DNA of 40,739 nucleotides from a virus, in the IMG/VR virus record IMGVR_UViG_3300037493_001560, positions 1 to 40,739 of that record, one strand, 5' to 3'. A program made the translations under genes and the position numbers. Shown here one piece after another: positions 9,419 through 19,107 of the stretch. Numbering within the stretch: the stretch's first letter is position 1; every line of letters starts with the position of its first letter. The notes beneath the pieces are model-generated. The model did not search any database and was not told the origin of the DNA. It worked only from the letters and a program-made list of their open reading frames with translations.

Positions 9419-12266
9419 GTTCTGCCTCTATCTCAAAATCGCCCTCGAAGGCGAGTAACCAAACTGGTGGAGCATCAATGCCAGTACCGCGCATGATACG
9501 AATCTTTTCGGGACCTTTATACTTAATGCCCTCAATCTCACTAGCTATTGATGCGCTGAATGGGATTTGACGTTTAACGCAATACTCTTTAAATACTGAC
9601 CGAACTATGTACAGCCGCTTGCAATCGGGCTCAAACCTACCTACGATACGAATGTTAGGGTTAAATATCGGGGCTTGCGGCAATCCACTACGCAGGTCCT
9701 TCGTGCCATTGATTTGCAATATGGCTCCTTTGTTCTCGCTGATGAATTCGCCCAAGACACTACCGAAGTCTAACAGTTCGTCTTTAGCCTCTTGGCGCTT
9801 ACCAAATGCAAGCTCGAGTAATATCTTAAATAACTTATCAATATCCCAGTCGATGATGCCTAATGACTTGGCAATGTAACCGCCAGTAATCATCGCGCTA
9901 AATGCCGCAACCCACATACGTTCTTTTGACTGGGTTTTCATCAGCTTGTTAATTTTCATCTTAACTTTTTTAAGCAACGCTTTCGTACCGGCTAGGTCAC
10001 TGACAAGTGCTTTTATATAGATGTCACCAGCATGTCCGTAGTTTTGGTCTAGTGTGGTCACTAATTCCTGTGCGTAGTCAGCATCCAGTTCTTCGGGCTT
10101 AAGGATATCAATCTCAAATATCCGCATTAATTCACCATCGGCAACCGCTTTGTTCACGGTCAACTTATCAGACAGTGAGGCGTTAGATGATGACAGCCCT
10201 ATCGTGGACCACCAAGTATTGTTGACACGGGCTTTATTCGCACCGCTCTCCATACGTTCCTTACCACGACCTTCTGAGAACCCGTAGGCTAGGTCAGAAA
10301 CTTCAGCCATTGATAAGTTAGTAAGCTCGTCCATACATGCAGGCAAGTTGCATAGTACCCCAACGCGATGCGTCCTTGAAGCCAGCGTGTCTGCCTTCCG
10401 CATCATGAGGCGTGTCGTGTTACCGTACACAGAGTTTACAAAGTGTTGGATAAGTGTTTTACCTGTACCCGAGTCTTTATTGATGCAGTTAAACAGCAAG
10501 CCGTGCTCACCAGTGAACGTCATTAACGGGGCTCCGAAAGCAATCAATGCAGCTAGCTGATGGCGTTCCCATCCTGGCCGTCCCAATGTTGCACCCACTG
10601 TTTTCCATTTCTCGTAGTCACCTTTTGGGTCCATATACGGTGCTAGTGATGATGTGGGAACGGAGGGTGGACTGTACCTGTCACCTGCCGCAGAAATCTC
10701 GCGCTTACCTAAAATAAATACATTATATTCGTCAGCCCAACCAAATTGTGGGCGAGATAGTTCTAACCGCGTATGCTTTTGTAGTGCATCATTTGCGGTA
10801 AGTATATATGCCATTATATCCTCCATTTTCTTCTTGTTCGCTGTCACCCCATAAAACGCTAACCCATCACGTAACTTATCAAATGAGGTTATATGCATCA
10901 ACGGAATAACAAATTCTTGTAGCCCATCCATAGGTAAGATTAAGTTAAACAGCAACACTTCGCCGTGGTCACCATCTTTAATACGCTTCATCACAAACAG
11001 GTCATTCACGTACACCATGATGTCTTCTTCTACACCATCAACACTGTCCGAAGGTTTACCCTTGCGGAATATCCCACCCTTGGCTCCACGGAAATACGGG
11101 AACGGTAGTTTAGGGATAGTAACTTTTATGGGGTCATCGATTGCTATGTTAGCTATCCCAGTCGGTACGGGTACCGCAGGTACTACAGGTACCACCACTT
11201 CTGTTGCCGTTGACTCGGGCACAAACTCCCCTAACTTAATCGGCGTTACAATTTGCCCTTTGTATTTACAATCTGTACAACCCTGTGGGTTATACCCAAT
11301 AAACCATTCACATGTACGCGCCCCATCAAACTCTGCGGCTTTGTCTATAGTTGCTTGTGGAGAATAGTTGTCGTAACCTTTAGATAGTTTATGTATGGCG
11401 GTTTCGCCATCTACGCACTTATTAGCAATGGATAACCCTGCGCACCACATATCGTAGTTCACGCCATTGGGCTTTTCTAGCATGGTTTTAATCTGCATGC
11501 AGCCATCACCCTTAATGCTTCGGATGGCTATAGTGGAAAACTTAGAGTCTTTGTACCCTAGTGCATTTTTAGTTGCGGTGTCGTATTCAATTTTAGCTTT
11601 TGGCTTACGCTCAACAATACCCATCGCGGCACAAGCATCGCGCAATGGTGATTCAAACTGGGTCAATGGGATAGGTGCAGGGATAGGCACACCATCTAAG
11701 AACTTGGCATTAATACCATAACGGGTGTTGTTCGTACCAACAACACGTAACACTCGCGCACAATCTGCGGGTACGGCGGGGTCGATATATAGGTCTGACT
11801 GGATACACAACTGTTTGAATAGGTTAGCTACAGGTTGCCATTGCTCGGGGGTCAATGCTGTATCTAATACCCAATATAAATGCCACCCACCACCAGAATC
11901 CACAACGGCAGGTAGGGGTAGTCCGTGCTTATCGATAAATCGACGAGCAATGTTTAGTGCTTCATCTTTGTCTGCGTAGGCTTTTTTTGACTCAAGTTTC
12001 TCGGGGTCATCACTAATGTCAATGTCTAGAAAGAACGACTTAATCTCTTGGACATTCGATTGCTTGCGTGATGTGTCATCCTTAAAAGAACTTAATGCGA
12101 AATAGGTGTTAGTAGTCTTTTGGTCAATAGACTCAATAAGTTTTTCCACACCATCTAAGCTCGTAGCAAAGCGTTGGGTCGGCACTTTTGTTGCGGGGTT
12201 TACCCCAATGATGCAGTATGTACCACCCCTAGGCACCACTGAATCTATAAATTCTATTGCTTTCAT
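9399..12266 (-). CDS. Primase-helicase: AEP-like primase domain fused to DUF927-type ATPase
   Basis: 955 residues. The N-terminal half has primase-polymerase hallmarks: D81-x-D83 in FFLDIDISDD (metal ligands), then SGGGWHLYW at 124-132 (nucleotide-binding His/Trp strand) and a CARVLRVVGTNN segment near 170. A Cys cluster (CEWFIGYNPQGCTDCKYKG, about 318-336) may bind zinc. The C-terminal half carries a Walker A motif, DSGTGKT (K603), and a Walker B-like PACMDE about 40 residues later, as in DUF927 superfamily 3-like helicases. The likely role is priming and unwinding at the phage fork. ATG 12266 follows GGGGA. The 111-base gap upstream (12267-12377) has a short inverted repeat ATTGC-GTAT-GCAAT (about 12321-12334) and may hold a weak promoter. 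DNA polymerase and the SSB-like protein lie in the same leftward block. Confidence 0.88.
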   Translation of the reverse strand: MKAIEFIDSVVPRGGTYCIIGVNPATKVPTQRFATSLDGVEKLIESIDQKTTNTYFALSSFKDDTSRKQSNVQEIKSFFLDIDISDDPEKLESKKAYADKDEALNIARRFIDKHGLPLPAVVDSGGGWHLYWVLDTALTPEQWQPVANLFKQLCIQSDLYIDPAVPADCARVLRVVGTNNTRYGINAKFLDGVPIPAPIPLTQFESPLRDACAAMGIVERKPKAKIEYDTATKNALGYKDSKFSTIAIRSIKGDGCMQIKTMLEKPNGVNYDMWCAGLSIANKCVDGETAIHKLSKGYDNYSPQATIDKAAEFDGARTCEWFIGYNPQGCTDCKYKGQIVTPIKLGEFVPESTATEVVVPVVPAVPVPTGIANIAIDDPIKVTIPKLPFPYFRGAKGGIFRKGKPSDSVDGVEEDIMVYVNDLFVMKRIKDGDHGEVLLFNLILPMDGLQEFVIPLMHITSFDKLRDGLAFYGVTANKKKMEDIMAYILTANDALQKHTRLELSRPQFGWADEYNVFILGKREISAAGDRYSPPSVPTSSLAPYMDPKGDYEKWKTVGATLGRPGWERHQLAALIAFGAPLMTFTGEHGLLFNCINKDSGTGKTLIQHFVNSVYGNTTRLMMRKADTLASRTHRVGVLCNLPACMDELTNLSMAEVSDLAYGFSEGRGKERMESGANKARVNNTWWSTIGLSSSNASLSDKLTVNKAVADGELMRIFEIDILKPEELDADYAQELVTTLDQNYGHAGDIYIKALVSDLAGTKALLKKVKMKINKLMKTQSKERMWVAAFSAMITGGYIAKSLGIIDWDIDKLFKILLELAFGKRQEAKDELLDFGSVLGEFISENKGAILQINGTKDLRSGLPQAPIFNPNIRIVGRFEPDCKRLYIVRSVFKEYCVKRQIPFSASIASEIEGIKYKGPEKIRIMRGTGIDAPPVWLLAFEGDFEIEAEHEQPEN

Positions 12267-12377
12267 TTGTATCCCCGAAGTTAAAGCAGGGAAAGTAGCG
12301 CCATCCTATTGCATACGCAATATAACTAAACACAACATCGATGGCACCACTTTTCCGACAGGTAGTTCTAAGTAAGA

Positions 12378-13331
12378 CTAGTCTTCCCACTCGTCAAGTA
12401 AATTGGTCAAACTTGCTTTAGGGGCAGGTTCAGACGCGGCTTTACTAACTTTAACTGGCTCACTCATTGCTACTTCTACCTCAACTTCAGAAACTTCAGA
12501 GATTTCCTCATCGGCTTCTTCTACTACGGGGGCTGGCTTTTCTTTTGGTGCGGCGATTGCTGCTTTAGGGGCTGGGGCAAACGCATTTTTGTTAGCTGTC
12601 GCACTGTCTGCTTGGAACACAGTCATTGTTACCGCACGGGTAGCATCAGCGCTTTCACCTTTTGCTTTACACAACTGAAACTCTTCCTCATTCAATGGAC
12701 GCACTGGGCTAAATATCAGCTTGGGGGTAGCTGACGCTGTGTCAAATCGCATTTCAGTTACTACTGCACCGACAGGAAGACGCATCTGTACGATTGATTG
12801 CACATATGCTTGTAGTGGTAGTTTAGAACCATCAACACCCTTACCAAAGATACTTGTGGCAGGAAGCGATAGCTGATAGACATCACCATTCAAGTCACCT
12901 TCTAATACAACTGCAACGCGTTGGTTAAAACGGCAAGCTCGGCTTTCACCTGTGCCCGAACCTGCGATATTCTGAGGACATGACATACATGTATTCGCTT
13001 GAGGACTAGTTACGTCTGCGGCAGGTTTAGTGTTATCGGGGGACCAGCATGATGGACCCTTGGCTTCACCACCTTCAACATAAGCACCTTCATAGTATGT
13101 GCGGCCTAATGGGGATGATGCAACGATAACTACATTCATTGCACGGTCTTCATTGACCATCAATTCTTCGCCATTAACAAGCATGCGGAATACACCGCCT
13201 TTGATTGAAATGCGTTTGCTACCACTACCACCACCGCCACTACCCGCTAGATTTTTGGTCGTAGCATCAAGCTCGATGTCTTTTAAATATGATGGAAGTT
13301 TTGCGCCTGTAAACAATGCTAAATTACTCAT
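12378..13331 (-). CDS. Single-stranded DNA-binding protein-like, acidic C-tail
   Basis: 317 residues. It has a Gly/Ser linker near 31-38, a beta-rich body at about 40-230, a Cys cluster (C..C-x2-C...C, about residues 92-135) that could bind zinc as in T4 gp32, and a low-complexity Ala/Pro/Glu region (245-305). It ends in an acidic tail (NLLDEWED), the usual partner-docking feature of phage SSBs. It lies between a small HTH gene and the primase-helicase in the replication block. ATG 13331 follows GGAGAATCAA and overlaps the upstream gene by 8 bases. SSB is inferred from architecture and context, not from a firm family match; a recombination-mediator protein is the main alternative. Confidence 0.7.
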   Translation of the reverse strand: MSNLALFTGAKLPSYLKDIELDATTKNLAGSGGGGSGSKRISIKGGVFRMLVNGEELMVNEDRAMNVVIVASSPLGRTYYEGAYVEGGEAKGPSCWSPDNTKPAADVTSPQANTCMSCPQNIAGSGTGESRACRFNQRVAVVLEGDLNGDVYQLSLPATSIFGKGVDGSKLPLQAYVQSIVQMRLPVGAVVTEMRFDTASATPKLIFSPVRPLNEEEFQLCKAKGESADATRAVTMTVFQADSATANKNAFAPAPKAAIAAPKEKPAPVVEEADEEISEVSEVEVEVAMSEPVKVSKAASEPAPKASLTNLLDEWED

Positions 13332-13527
13332 TTGATTCTCCTTTGTAAATGTATGCTACTAATGTATCTCTTGAAATGCGCCACGCTCTACCTACCCGTT
13401 TAGCACTAATCTCGCCAGTATCAATTAGCTTATATAATAATTTCTTTTCAATGCGTAGAAACTTCGCGGCTTCCGCAACGGTTAATATGTCAGCGGGGGC
13501 ATTCATGGTTGACGTTTCTTCGTTCAT
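13324..13527 (-). CDS. Excisionase/MerR-type helix-turn-helix protein
   Basis: 67 residues. Residues 15-60 match the excisionase-family winged helix: TVAEAAKFLRIEKKLLYKLIDTG, then an RVGRAWRI wing and a C-terminal helix. Family members bind DNA, either to steer recombination or as transcription or replication factors. No integrase is present here, so a regulatory or replication role is more likely than prophage excision. Start 13527 follows AAAGGAAA and overlaps the upstream gene by ATGA (13524-13527). Confidence 0.8.
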   Translation of the reverse strand: MNEETSTMNAPADILTVAEAAKFLRIEKKLLYKLIDTGEISAKRVGRAWRISRDTLVAYIYKGESNE

Positions 13528-13931
13528 TTAATTTCCTTTCTCGGTTTATATAGCCTTATATCGTAGGTGCGGTCACAATTTAAAGCTGGTGGTAAGTCAT
13601 CCGCGTGTTGTTCAATCCATTCACGCATAGCCGCAACGGTGATTCGTTGGTGTAACAAATGTAATGCATCGTGCTCTTTAACATACTGCAAAAATGGTTG
13701 CCAATCGCTACACCAGTATCTGTCATTAGTGACACGAGAAATCGTGCCGTAAGAAGTTCCAGTGGTAGAAATCCCTTGTTCTTTAAAGATGTTAAGGATT
13801 TCATCGGTTACCATTTTTTGTTTTGCTTCAAGCACTTTATCGTCAGCATCAAACTGCTTAGATAAATCGGAACGCTTAGCTTTTATCTTTTCAAGGACAC
13901 CTGCTAATCGGTCTATTGATATTTCACTCAT
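13524..13931 (-). CDS. Hypothetical protein with N-terminal coiled coil
   Basis: 135 residues, the first gene after the promoter at 13964-13992. Residues 1-55 are a charged helix (LEKIKAKRSDLSKQ); the rest is mixed, with a W-x-P segment (YWCSDWQPF, about 82-90) and a helical region around YVKEHDAL. It is coupled to the HTH gene by an ATGA overlap. The size, layout and C-terminal His/Leu pattern resemble phage proteins often placed beside SSB genes, but I assign no function. Confidence 0.68.
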   Translation of the reverse strand: MSEISIDRLAGVLEKIKAKRSDLSKQFDADDKVLEAKQKMVTDEILNIFKEQGISTTGTSYGTISRVTNDRYWCSDWQPFLQYVKEHDALHLLHQRITVAAMREWIEQHADDLPPALNCDRTYDIRLYKPRKEIK

Positions 13932-13963
13932 TTAATTCTCCGTTAAAAAGTAAACAGATAAGA

Positions 13964-13992
13964 ATCTTATACGTTCTTATTATCTCTGTCAA
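13964..13992 (-). promoter_or_regulatory. Sigma70-like promoter for the SSB/primase operon
   Basis: On the - strand a perfect -35 TTGACA (plus 13987-13992) is followed at 17 bp by TAAGAT (13964-13969), or at 15 bp by TATAAG (13966-13971). An inverted repeat ATAAGAA...TTCTTAT (13958-13964 / 13974-13980) overlaps the -10, a possible operator. It fills the 76-base gap between the SNF2 helicase gene and the next gene. Confidence 0.6.
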
Positions 13993-14007
13993 GTACTTTA
14001 ATGTACC

Positions 14008-15570
14008 TTAAATCTGTAGTATTTCTTTATACATACTAATCAAACTAATGTGACTGTCGACACGAGTTTCAAGCATATCATAAATATGTTTCTCTACGGG
14101 ACTGCCTTGAATCATAAACACAGTTACCTTTGTATCCTGCCCTTTTCGATGCGCCCGAGCATTTGCTTGTAAGTAAGTATCCACACTAGATGTCGGTCCA
14201 AACCATATAACCGAACTTGCGGCAGTTAGTGTAATTCCGTGCGAAGCTGCTTGTGGCTGGATGACAATTACTTTTACATCGGGGTCATTCTGAAACGCTT
14301 GAATAATATCGCCTCGTTTTGCAGGTGATACGTCACCGTGGATATACAAAGTTCCCACATTCCGTGCAGATAAATGGTCTTTAATCAGCTCAATCGTATG
14401 TCGAAACGGAGCAAATATGATAGTCTTTTTATCGGATTCGTCAATGATTTCATCCATAACAGTTAGCCTATTTGATGCATCGAATCGAACTACTTCTCCA
14501 GTATCCGAGTACACCGCGCCACATGATATCTGTAACAACTTATTCATATTAGCCGCCGCGTTGACGGCACTGATTTCCTCACCGGCCGCTTGAAGCATCA
14601 TGAAAGACTTCATGGCTTTGTAGTACTTCTCTTGTTGAGCAGTGAGTTCTACATCACGACGGGTATACATGATATCGGGAAGGTCTAGGCATTGTTCTTT
14701 AGTGAATCGAATCGCAGGCTGTAGTGCATTGAACACCATGTCTTTAGCTCGTGGGCGTGGTACCCATTTGAACATGGTTATCTTTTGCATCACTAAATCC
14801 CGCCATTGTGTATAGTACTTTGGCACACGGTCGGGACTGACTAACTTAGCCAACCCATATGCGTCCTCGGGGGATTGTGCCGCAGGGGTACCCGTCATCA
14901 TCCATAACTTACATTGCAGTGCCTCAAGGATTTTGCTAAACGCTTTCCACCTACGGGTAGTAACGGTCTTAAGGTTGTTTGCTTCATCGACAATAATAAG
15001 GTCAAACTTAGCCTCGATGATTTCGTCCATGACAATCTCAACACCGTCGTAGTTAATAATAACGAACTCTGCATCGGACTTAATTACTTTGCGTCGTTGT
15101 TCTTTCGTGCCGTGTGCAATCCCAATTCTACGGTGCATGACTGACCGAAACAAATCCTCTTTCCAAGCCGCATGCATGATGGATATGGGGCAGACTATCA
15201 GCACCCGTTTAACTTCGCCAAGGTTCATGAGGTAGTCAGCCGCCCATGCCGCCGCACAAGTTTTCCCAGTACCCATCTCGGATAGCAGGAAGCACTTGTC
15301 GTGGGTAGTGAGGAATTCGCTGGTGGTAACTTGATGGGACATGGGCGTGTATATCCCAGTCCATTTGTATTTGCGTAGTGGTGCAGGGGGGACAGTTTTA
15401 AACCCCATTGTGTATAAGGCTCGCACCTCATCACGCCCCCAGTGCACTATAACTTCTGCAATGTCACTGTTTGCGATGTTACCAATAAGTTTGCTCTTGG
15501 TAATACTCGTTAAAATTTTGTCAGCTAATCTAGTACGCAGTTTAAGCGCACGATTTTCTACTACTTCCAA
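14008..15570 (-). CDS. SNF2-family DNA helicase/translocase
   Basis: 520 residues. All main superfamily 2 motifs are visible: Walker A EMGTGKT (98-104), motif II DEAN (195-198), motif III MTGTP near 228, motif V in the AASHGITLTAAS segment and motif VI QANARAHRKGQ near 480. The SNF2 fold uses ATP to track along duplex DNA and remodel bound proteins. In phages such enzymes accompany replication and recombination genes. It sits downstream of HNH and Cas4-like nuclease genes and upstream of the SSB block. The first residue M at 15570 follows AGGAGAATGCA; its length is close to that of other phage SNF2 proteins. Confidence 0.92.
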   Translation of the reverse strand: MEVVENRALKLRTRLADKILTSITKSKLIGNIANSDIAEVIVHWGRDEVRALYTMGFKTVPPAPLRKYKWTGIYTPMSHQVTTSEFLTTHDKCFLLSEMGTGKTCAAAWAADYLMNLGEVKRVLIVCPISIMHAAWKEDLFRSVMHRRIGIAHGTKEQRRKVIKSDAEFVIINYDGVEIVMDEIIEAKFDLIIVDEANNLKTVTTRRWKAFSKILEALQCKLWMMTGTPAAQSPEDAYGLAKLVSPDRVPKYYTQWRDLVMQKITMFKWVPRPRAKDMVFNALQPAIRFTKEQCLDLPDIMYTRRDVELTAQQEKYYKAMKSFMMLQAAGEEISAVNAAANMNKLLQISCGAVYSDTGEVVRFDASNRLTVMDEIIDESDKKTIIFAPFRHTIELIKDHLSARNVGTLYIHGDVSPAKRGDIIQAFQNDPDVKVIVIQPQAASHGITLTAASSVIWFGPTSSVDTYLQANARAHRKGQDTKVTVFMIQGSPVEKHIYDMLETRVDSHISLISMYKEILQI

Positions 15571-15592
15571 ATTGCATTCTCCTAGCTAACTT

Positions 15593-15862
15593 TTATTTTT
15601 TCTTTTTGCCAGTGCCGTGGTAATTATCTGCTTGATTTGCGCTTGGGTTACGTAATCGTAAGTTACCTGCTGATGTCTTGCCACCTGCTCGTATCGGTTT
15701 GATATGGTCAATATCCTTGCCTGCCCTATCAATACCTTTTTTATCATACTCACGTCGTGCTTGCTGACGTTCTAATTGGTCTTTCGTTTCACCACGCGCC
15801 TTTTGTTTTTGGTACTGCAGTTTCCAATACTCGGGTGGGTGTGGTCCTTTAGCTCTCGGCAT
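15593..15862 (-). CDS. HNH endonuclease
   Basis: 89 residues from MPRAKGPH. I chose ATG 15862 because GGAGATAGCA precedes it and it lies immediately after the stop of the upstream gene; a start 8 codons earlier has no clear ribosome binding site. The HNH core is DIDHIKPI (about 54-61) followed by GGKTSAGNLRLRNPSANQ, giving the D-H, N and N residues of the metal-binding fold. The N- and C-termini are very basic (DNA binding). Lying inside the replication/recombination block, it is more likely a phage nicking or resolving enzyme than a mobile homing enzyme, but homing cannot be excluded. Confidence 0.85.
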   Translation of the reverse strand: MPRAKGPHPPEYWKLQYQKQKARGETKDQLERQQARREYDKKGIDRAGKDIDHIKPIRAGGKTSAGNLRLRNPSANQADNYHGTGKKKK

Positions 15863-15864
15863 TG

Positions 15865-16518
15865 CTATCTCCTTTTTGGTTTCCAATGTTCACATGCAGT
15901 ATGTGGGCACCATCCACATAGCCCCGAAGGACTAGGGTTCCATACGCCTAATTCCGCACAAGACATTATATTAACACGCTTATCTAGCCAATACTTAAAC
16001 AAATAGTCAAAATCTTTGCGGTGGTATTCGCGCTTTACCATTACGTCGTGTAGTAGAAATAGTAACGCCCCCTTTACACTTGTAACCTCGGGAAACTTAG
16101 TAAACACCATAAGTGCCATCAGCTCTAACTGCTTGGGGTCGGGGTACTTGGCACTGCCTGTTTTATAGTCAATTACTCGCGCCTTGTCACCATCAACAAT
16201 GATTAAGTCGGCAATCCCACGGAACCCTTCAAACTCGTCGTTAAAGTCTTTTACCTCACCGCCCGTGCTTAAGCCCATTTCAATTTCGGTATACTTATCA
16301 CCTTTGTAAGACTTTAACTTATCCAGTATGGGTTTGAAGCGCATGTGGCCGCCTAACGGAATGTCGTCCTTGATGTAATCCTCACATGCTTTATGCACTG
16401 TCTTGCCATACATAGTTGCCGTGGTTTCTTCAAACGGGTATGCATTAAGTATCTTTACTTGATAGTATCTACGAGCACACCCATCAAAATCTTTCATAGC
16501 ACTATACGACAATCTCAT
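15865..16518 (-). CDS. PD-(D/E)XK nuclease, Cas4/RecB-like with probable Fe-S cysteines
   Basis: 217 residues. The start, MRLSYSAMKDFDGCARRYY, is the typical opening of PDDEXK_1 (Cas4/AddB/RecB C-terminal) nucleases. The catalytic core is ADLIIVDGD (about 102-110) and IDYKTGS (D-x-K, about 116). C14 together with C-x2-C-x4-C near residues 200-208 matches the four-cysteine iron-sulfur arrangement of Cas4 and AddB. The expected activity is a 5'-3' exonuclease on single-stranded ends. The ATG shares one base with the upstream stop (TAATG), so it is coupled to the 16518-17228 gene. There are no CRISPR repeats in the window, so a recombination role is likelier than spacer acquisition. Confidence 0.88.
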   Translation of the reverse strand: MRLSYSAMKDFDGCARRYYQVKILNAYPFEETTATMYGKTVHKACEDYIKDDIPLGGHMRFKPILDKLKSYKGDKYTEIEMGLSTGGEVKDFNDEFEGFRGIADLIIVDGDKARVIDYKTGSAKYPDPKQLELMALMVFTKFPEVTSVKGALLFLLHDVMVKREYHRKDFDYLFKYWLDKRVNIMSCAELGVWNPSPSGLCGWCPHTACEHWKPKRR

Positions 16519-17228
16519 TAAGTAACCTCTACTAAGTTAAGGTGTTTATACACGTCTGTCCATGTAATCCGTTTTGACCTACTAATGTATGGGGTACCTT
16601 TAAATGAATACCGAATATCATCTAATAGCAACCCAATAAGGCCTTCACGACTAATTCTTATTTTGTACATTGCTTCAATTTGTTGTAGGCATAGCTCGAT
16701 GTCAGCTTTGTCTTCCTGCACGGTATATAAATGTGTGGCAGGTTTTGCCACAACAACTACTGGTTTCGGTTTTGCCTGTGGGATAACCGTGGGTTTTCTT
16801 TTTGCAAACTTCTCACGTAGGTTGGCTTTTAATGTAATTTCAGCAAACTCATCCATGCTCAATATCTTAGGTTCAGTCCTAAATACATTTATTTTTTCTT
16901 TCTTGGGTGGGCGCGATTCGTCGGGGTCGTTTAACCAATTCTCATCGTACATTACCGCCATCCACTTATCATGAACTTCTTGGCTCACAGGTTGTTCCCC
17001 AGTGCTTCGAGTTATCCCTAATGAAACATTATAAAAGTCACCGTGCCCTTGGTCTATCTCATGCTTAAGCATATCAACTACACTAGATATACCCTCAAGG
17101 TCATACCCATCATCCTCAAAACATGCGCCGTCTAGTTGCGAATACGTTACGATGGGTATTCTTTTACCCGCGTTTGATTTACGGTATAGCTTAAACCCTT
17201 GTTCATCGTATTTACTTGGCGTCGCCAT
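16518..17228 (-). CDS. Hypothetical protein between polymerase and Cas4-like nuclease
   Basis: 236 residues. ATG 17228 (MATPSKYDEQGF) is preferred over an upstream GTG because AGGTGA lies just before it. Residues about 1-90 are acidic, the middle (125-160) is Lys/Pro/Val-rich (a linker), and the C-terminal 75 residues form a compact charged helical domain (LCLQQIEAMYKIRISREGL). It overlaps the start of the upstream DNA polymerase gene's end by 17 bases. No family recognised; position between polymerase and nuclease genes suggests replication-associated function. Confidence 0.68.
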   Translation of the reverse strand: MATPSKYDEQGFKLYRKSNAGKRIPIVTYSQLDGACFEDDGYDLEGISSVVDMLKHEIDQGHGDFYNVSLGITRSTGEQPVSQEVHDKWMAVMYDENWLNDPDESRPPKKEKINVFRTEPKILSMDEFAEITLKANLREKFAKRKPTVIPQAKPKPVVVVAKPATHLYTVQEDKADIELCLQQIEAMYKIRISREGLIGLLLDDIRYSFKGTPYISRSKRITWTDVYKHLNLVEVT

Positions 17229-19107
17229 AACTATCACCTATCCCACCTTCTGCATCTAACGGTAAATCGGGTGCCCATGCAGGGGGTGTTCGCATAATCT
17301 CAATCACATCAACTAACGCTTGCTCGGCATGTTCCTCGGGAACTAATAACAACAACTCATCGTGCACAGTCCCAACGACATGATACTTCTTACTCGCAGT
17401 CAGTATATTTTCTGCCATGATATCACGCGCTAATGATTGTGTCACACGCTGAAAAACTTTACTGCCATACACTTTATCGCGCCCATGCCGTTGCGCATAA
17501 GTTATCTCGGGCTTCTTGGTATCTTTATTGACAGTGCGTTTTAATTCGGGATAGGTAAGCACTAAACCATTAGGTTTAATTAACCCCATGCCACCATTAG
17601 CCAATTCAACCGTACTGATAATGCCGTTGCGACAAAAGGTTTTGGATTGCTTTTTCATTAGCGCGTCCAAGACACTGGTTCCATCGTTCCAAGTATTTAC
17701 TACGGATGAGTAGCCTGTTCGGTATAGGGTGGTTAGTGATAGGGCTTCGGAATCGCTTACTGTTTGTGCGCCCTTACTTTGAATTCGGATTGTCCCTTGC
17801 AACTTAACAGCACCTGTGCCATAGATAAGTGATAGTGATGCGCACTTACCCACAAATCGTTTTGGGTCTTTCTTACTAATGGATTCATACGGTATTTGGT
17901 ACGCTTGTGATGCAAAGTCACGGTACAAGTCAATGCCTTCACGAATTAGGTCTAGCTTGTCATCTTGCCCCGCAAGCCACAGCCCTAGGCGTAGCTCGAT
18001 GTTACTTAAGTCGGCAACAACCAGCTTATAGCCCTTGGGGGCGTGTAACGCGTAACGAAGTGCATCTGAAGGCTTGGGTCTGTCAGGTTCAATTCTTGAT
18101 AAGTTCTGCGGGTTAACGTCGAACCCCGACCACCGATGGGTAACACAAGCCCCACTATACTTGAGCGGGAACGGAAAGGTCCCTCTTTCAGCAATACCCA
18201 AGAACGCCTCCGACCGAGTGATAGCGATAGTAGATTTGAACCCCATACGAGCTGCGAAAAGAGCCTGTATAATTGGATTCGGGTGGTCCTCAAGCATCGT
18301 AAATTCCTCGTCCGTTTTTGCAAAGGCGTAGGTTTCCTTACCCGTGGTCGGGCTAATTTTCCGTGGTGGCTCAACTCCGTTCTCCTTTAATAGTTTGGCA
18401 AACTGGTCATTACTCATAAGCTGTTTCTGTAAAGTATCCTCGGACTTAACCCCAAGCTCGTTCATTAGTTTAAGCATGAGGCTACGGCGCTCTACCCCTA
18501 TCTCATACAGGGCTTTCTCTAACATCTTTTTATCTAGCTTAAGTTTCGGTTCTGTAAACATGCGGACAGTAAGGTCAATCAGCCTAAGTTCTGTTTTTGG
18601 GAATTGTGGCATCATGTGAGTGAGCAGTGTGTATGTAAGCTCGACGTCGTTAATACAGTATTCGCCATACCTAGCAAGTTCCTCACGGTCAAAATCTAGC
18701 CTGCGTTTGCCTAGCGCGTTGAGGACTTCTGTACCTTTCTCGCCGATACCATATAGCTTAGCTAAGTTCTTGAGTGATACCGATTCATTGATGCCATGTA
18801 GCACGTTAGCCATAGACAGCGTATCTAGTATCTTTGCGGGTCGTATGCCGTATATCCAGTTAAGGATAGCCATATCAAAGTGCGCGTTCTGTGCGCATAC
18901 TGCATGTTTTGGGATATTGTATTTATCTAGGAAAGATTTGATTGTTTTGTAGTCGCCAGTGCACCACTCGGTTGCACCATCGTTTACCTTTACGGCTACC
19001 CCAATCGTTTCAAACTGGGGGCTGCGGATATACGCTTCGGTAGTAATTTTAGATAGACTGAATGCCCTGTCGTAATAGGTTTCAAAGTCTAATGTGATGA
19101 TGTCCAT
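17212..19107 (-). CDS. Family A DNA polymerase with 3'-5' exonuclease
   Basis: 631 residues; no 5'-nuclease domain, as in T7-type replicative enzymes. Exo I is D7-x-E9, Exo II N74-x2-F77-D78 and Exo III Y150-x3-D154, so proofreading should be active. Polymerase motif A is D366-LSNIELRLG, motif B is the GKCASLSLIYGTG helix, and motif C is H582-D-E584. It should copy the phage genome together with the primase-helicase and SSB-like protein. Its ATG shares the last base of the upstream VRR-NUC gene. All catalytic carboxylates are present. Confidence 0.96.
   Translation of the reverse strand: MDIITLDFETYYDRAFSLSKITTEAYIRSPQFETIGVAVKVNDGATEWCTGDYKTIKSFLDKYNIPKHAVCAQNAHFDMAILNWIYGIRPAKILDTLSMANVLHGINESVSLKNLAKLYGIGEKGTEVLNALGKRRLDFDREELARYGEYCINDVELTYTLLTHMMPQFPKTELRLIDLTVRMFTEPKLKLDKKMLEKALYEIGVERRSLMLKLMNELGVKSEDTLQKQLMSNDQFAKLLKENGVEPPRKISPTTGKETYAFAKTDEEFTMLEDHPNPIIQALFAARMGFKSTIAITRSEAFLGIAERGTFPFPLKYSGACVTHRWSGFDVNPQNLSRIEPDRPKPSDALRYALHAPKGYKLVVADLSNIELRLGLWLAGQDDKLDLIREGIDLYRDFASQAYQIPYESISKKDPKRFVGKCASLSLIYGTGAVKLQGTIRIQSKGAQTVSDSEALSLTTLYRTGYSSVVNTWNDGTSVLDALMKKQSKTFCRNGIISTVELANGGMGLIKPNGLVLTYPELKRTVNKDTKKPEITYAQRHGRDKVYGSKVFQRVTQSLARDIMAENILTASKKYHVVGTVHDELLLLVPEEHAEQALVDVIEIMRTPPAWAPDLPLDAEGGIGDSYGDAK

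Noticed and set aside
13324-13527. Evidence for a temperate lifestyle from the excisionase-like protein
   Set aside because: No integrase, repressor or attachment site is visible, and such HTH proteins also occur in virulent phages as regulators.
15865-16518. CRISPR adaptation gene cas4
   Set aside because: There is no repeat array and no cas1/cas2; phage Cas4-like nucleases are common in recombination contexts.
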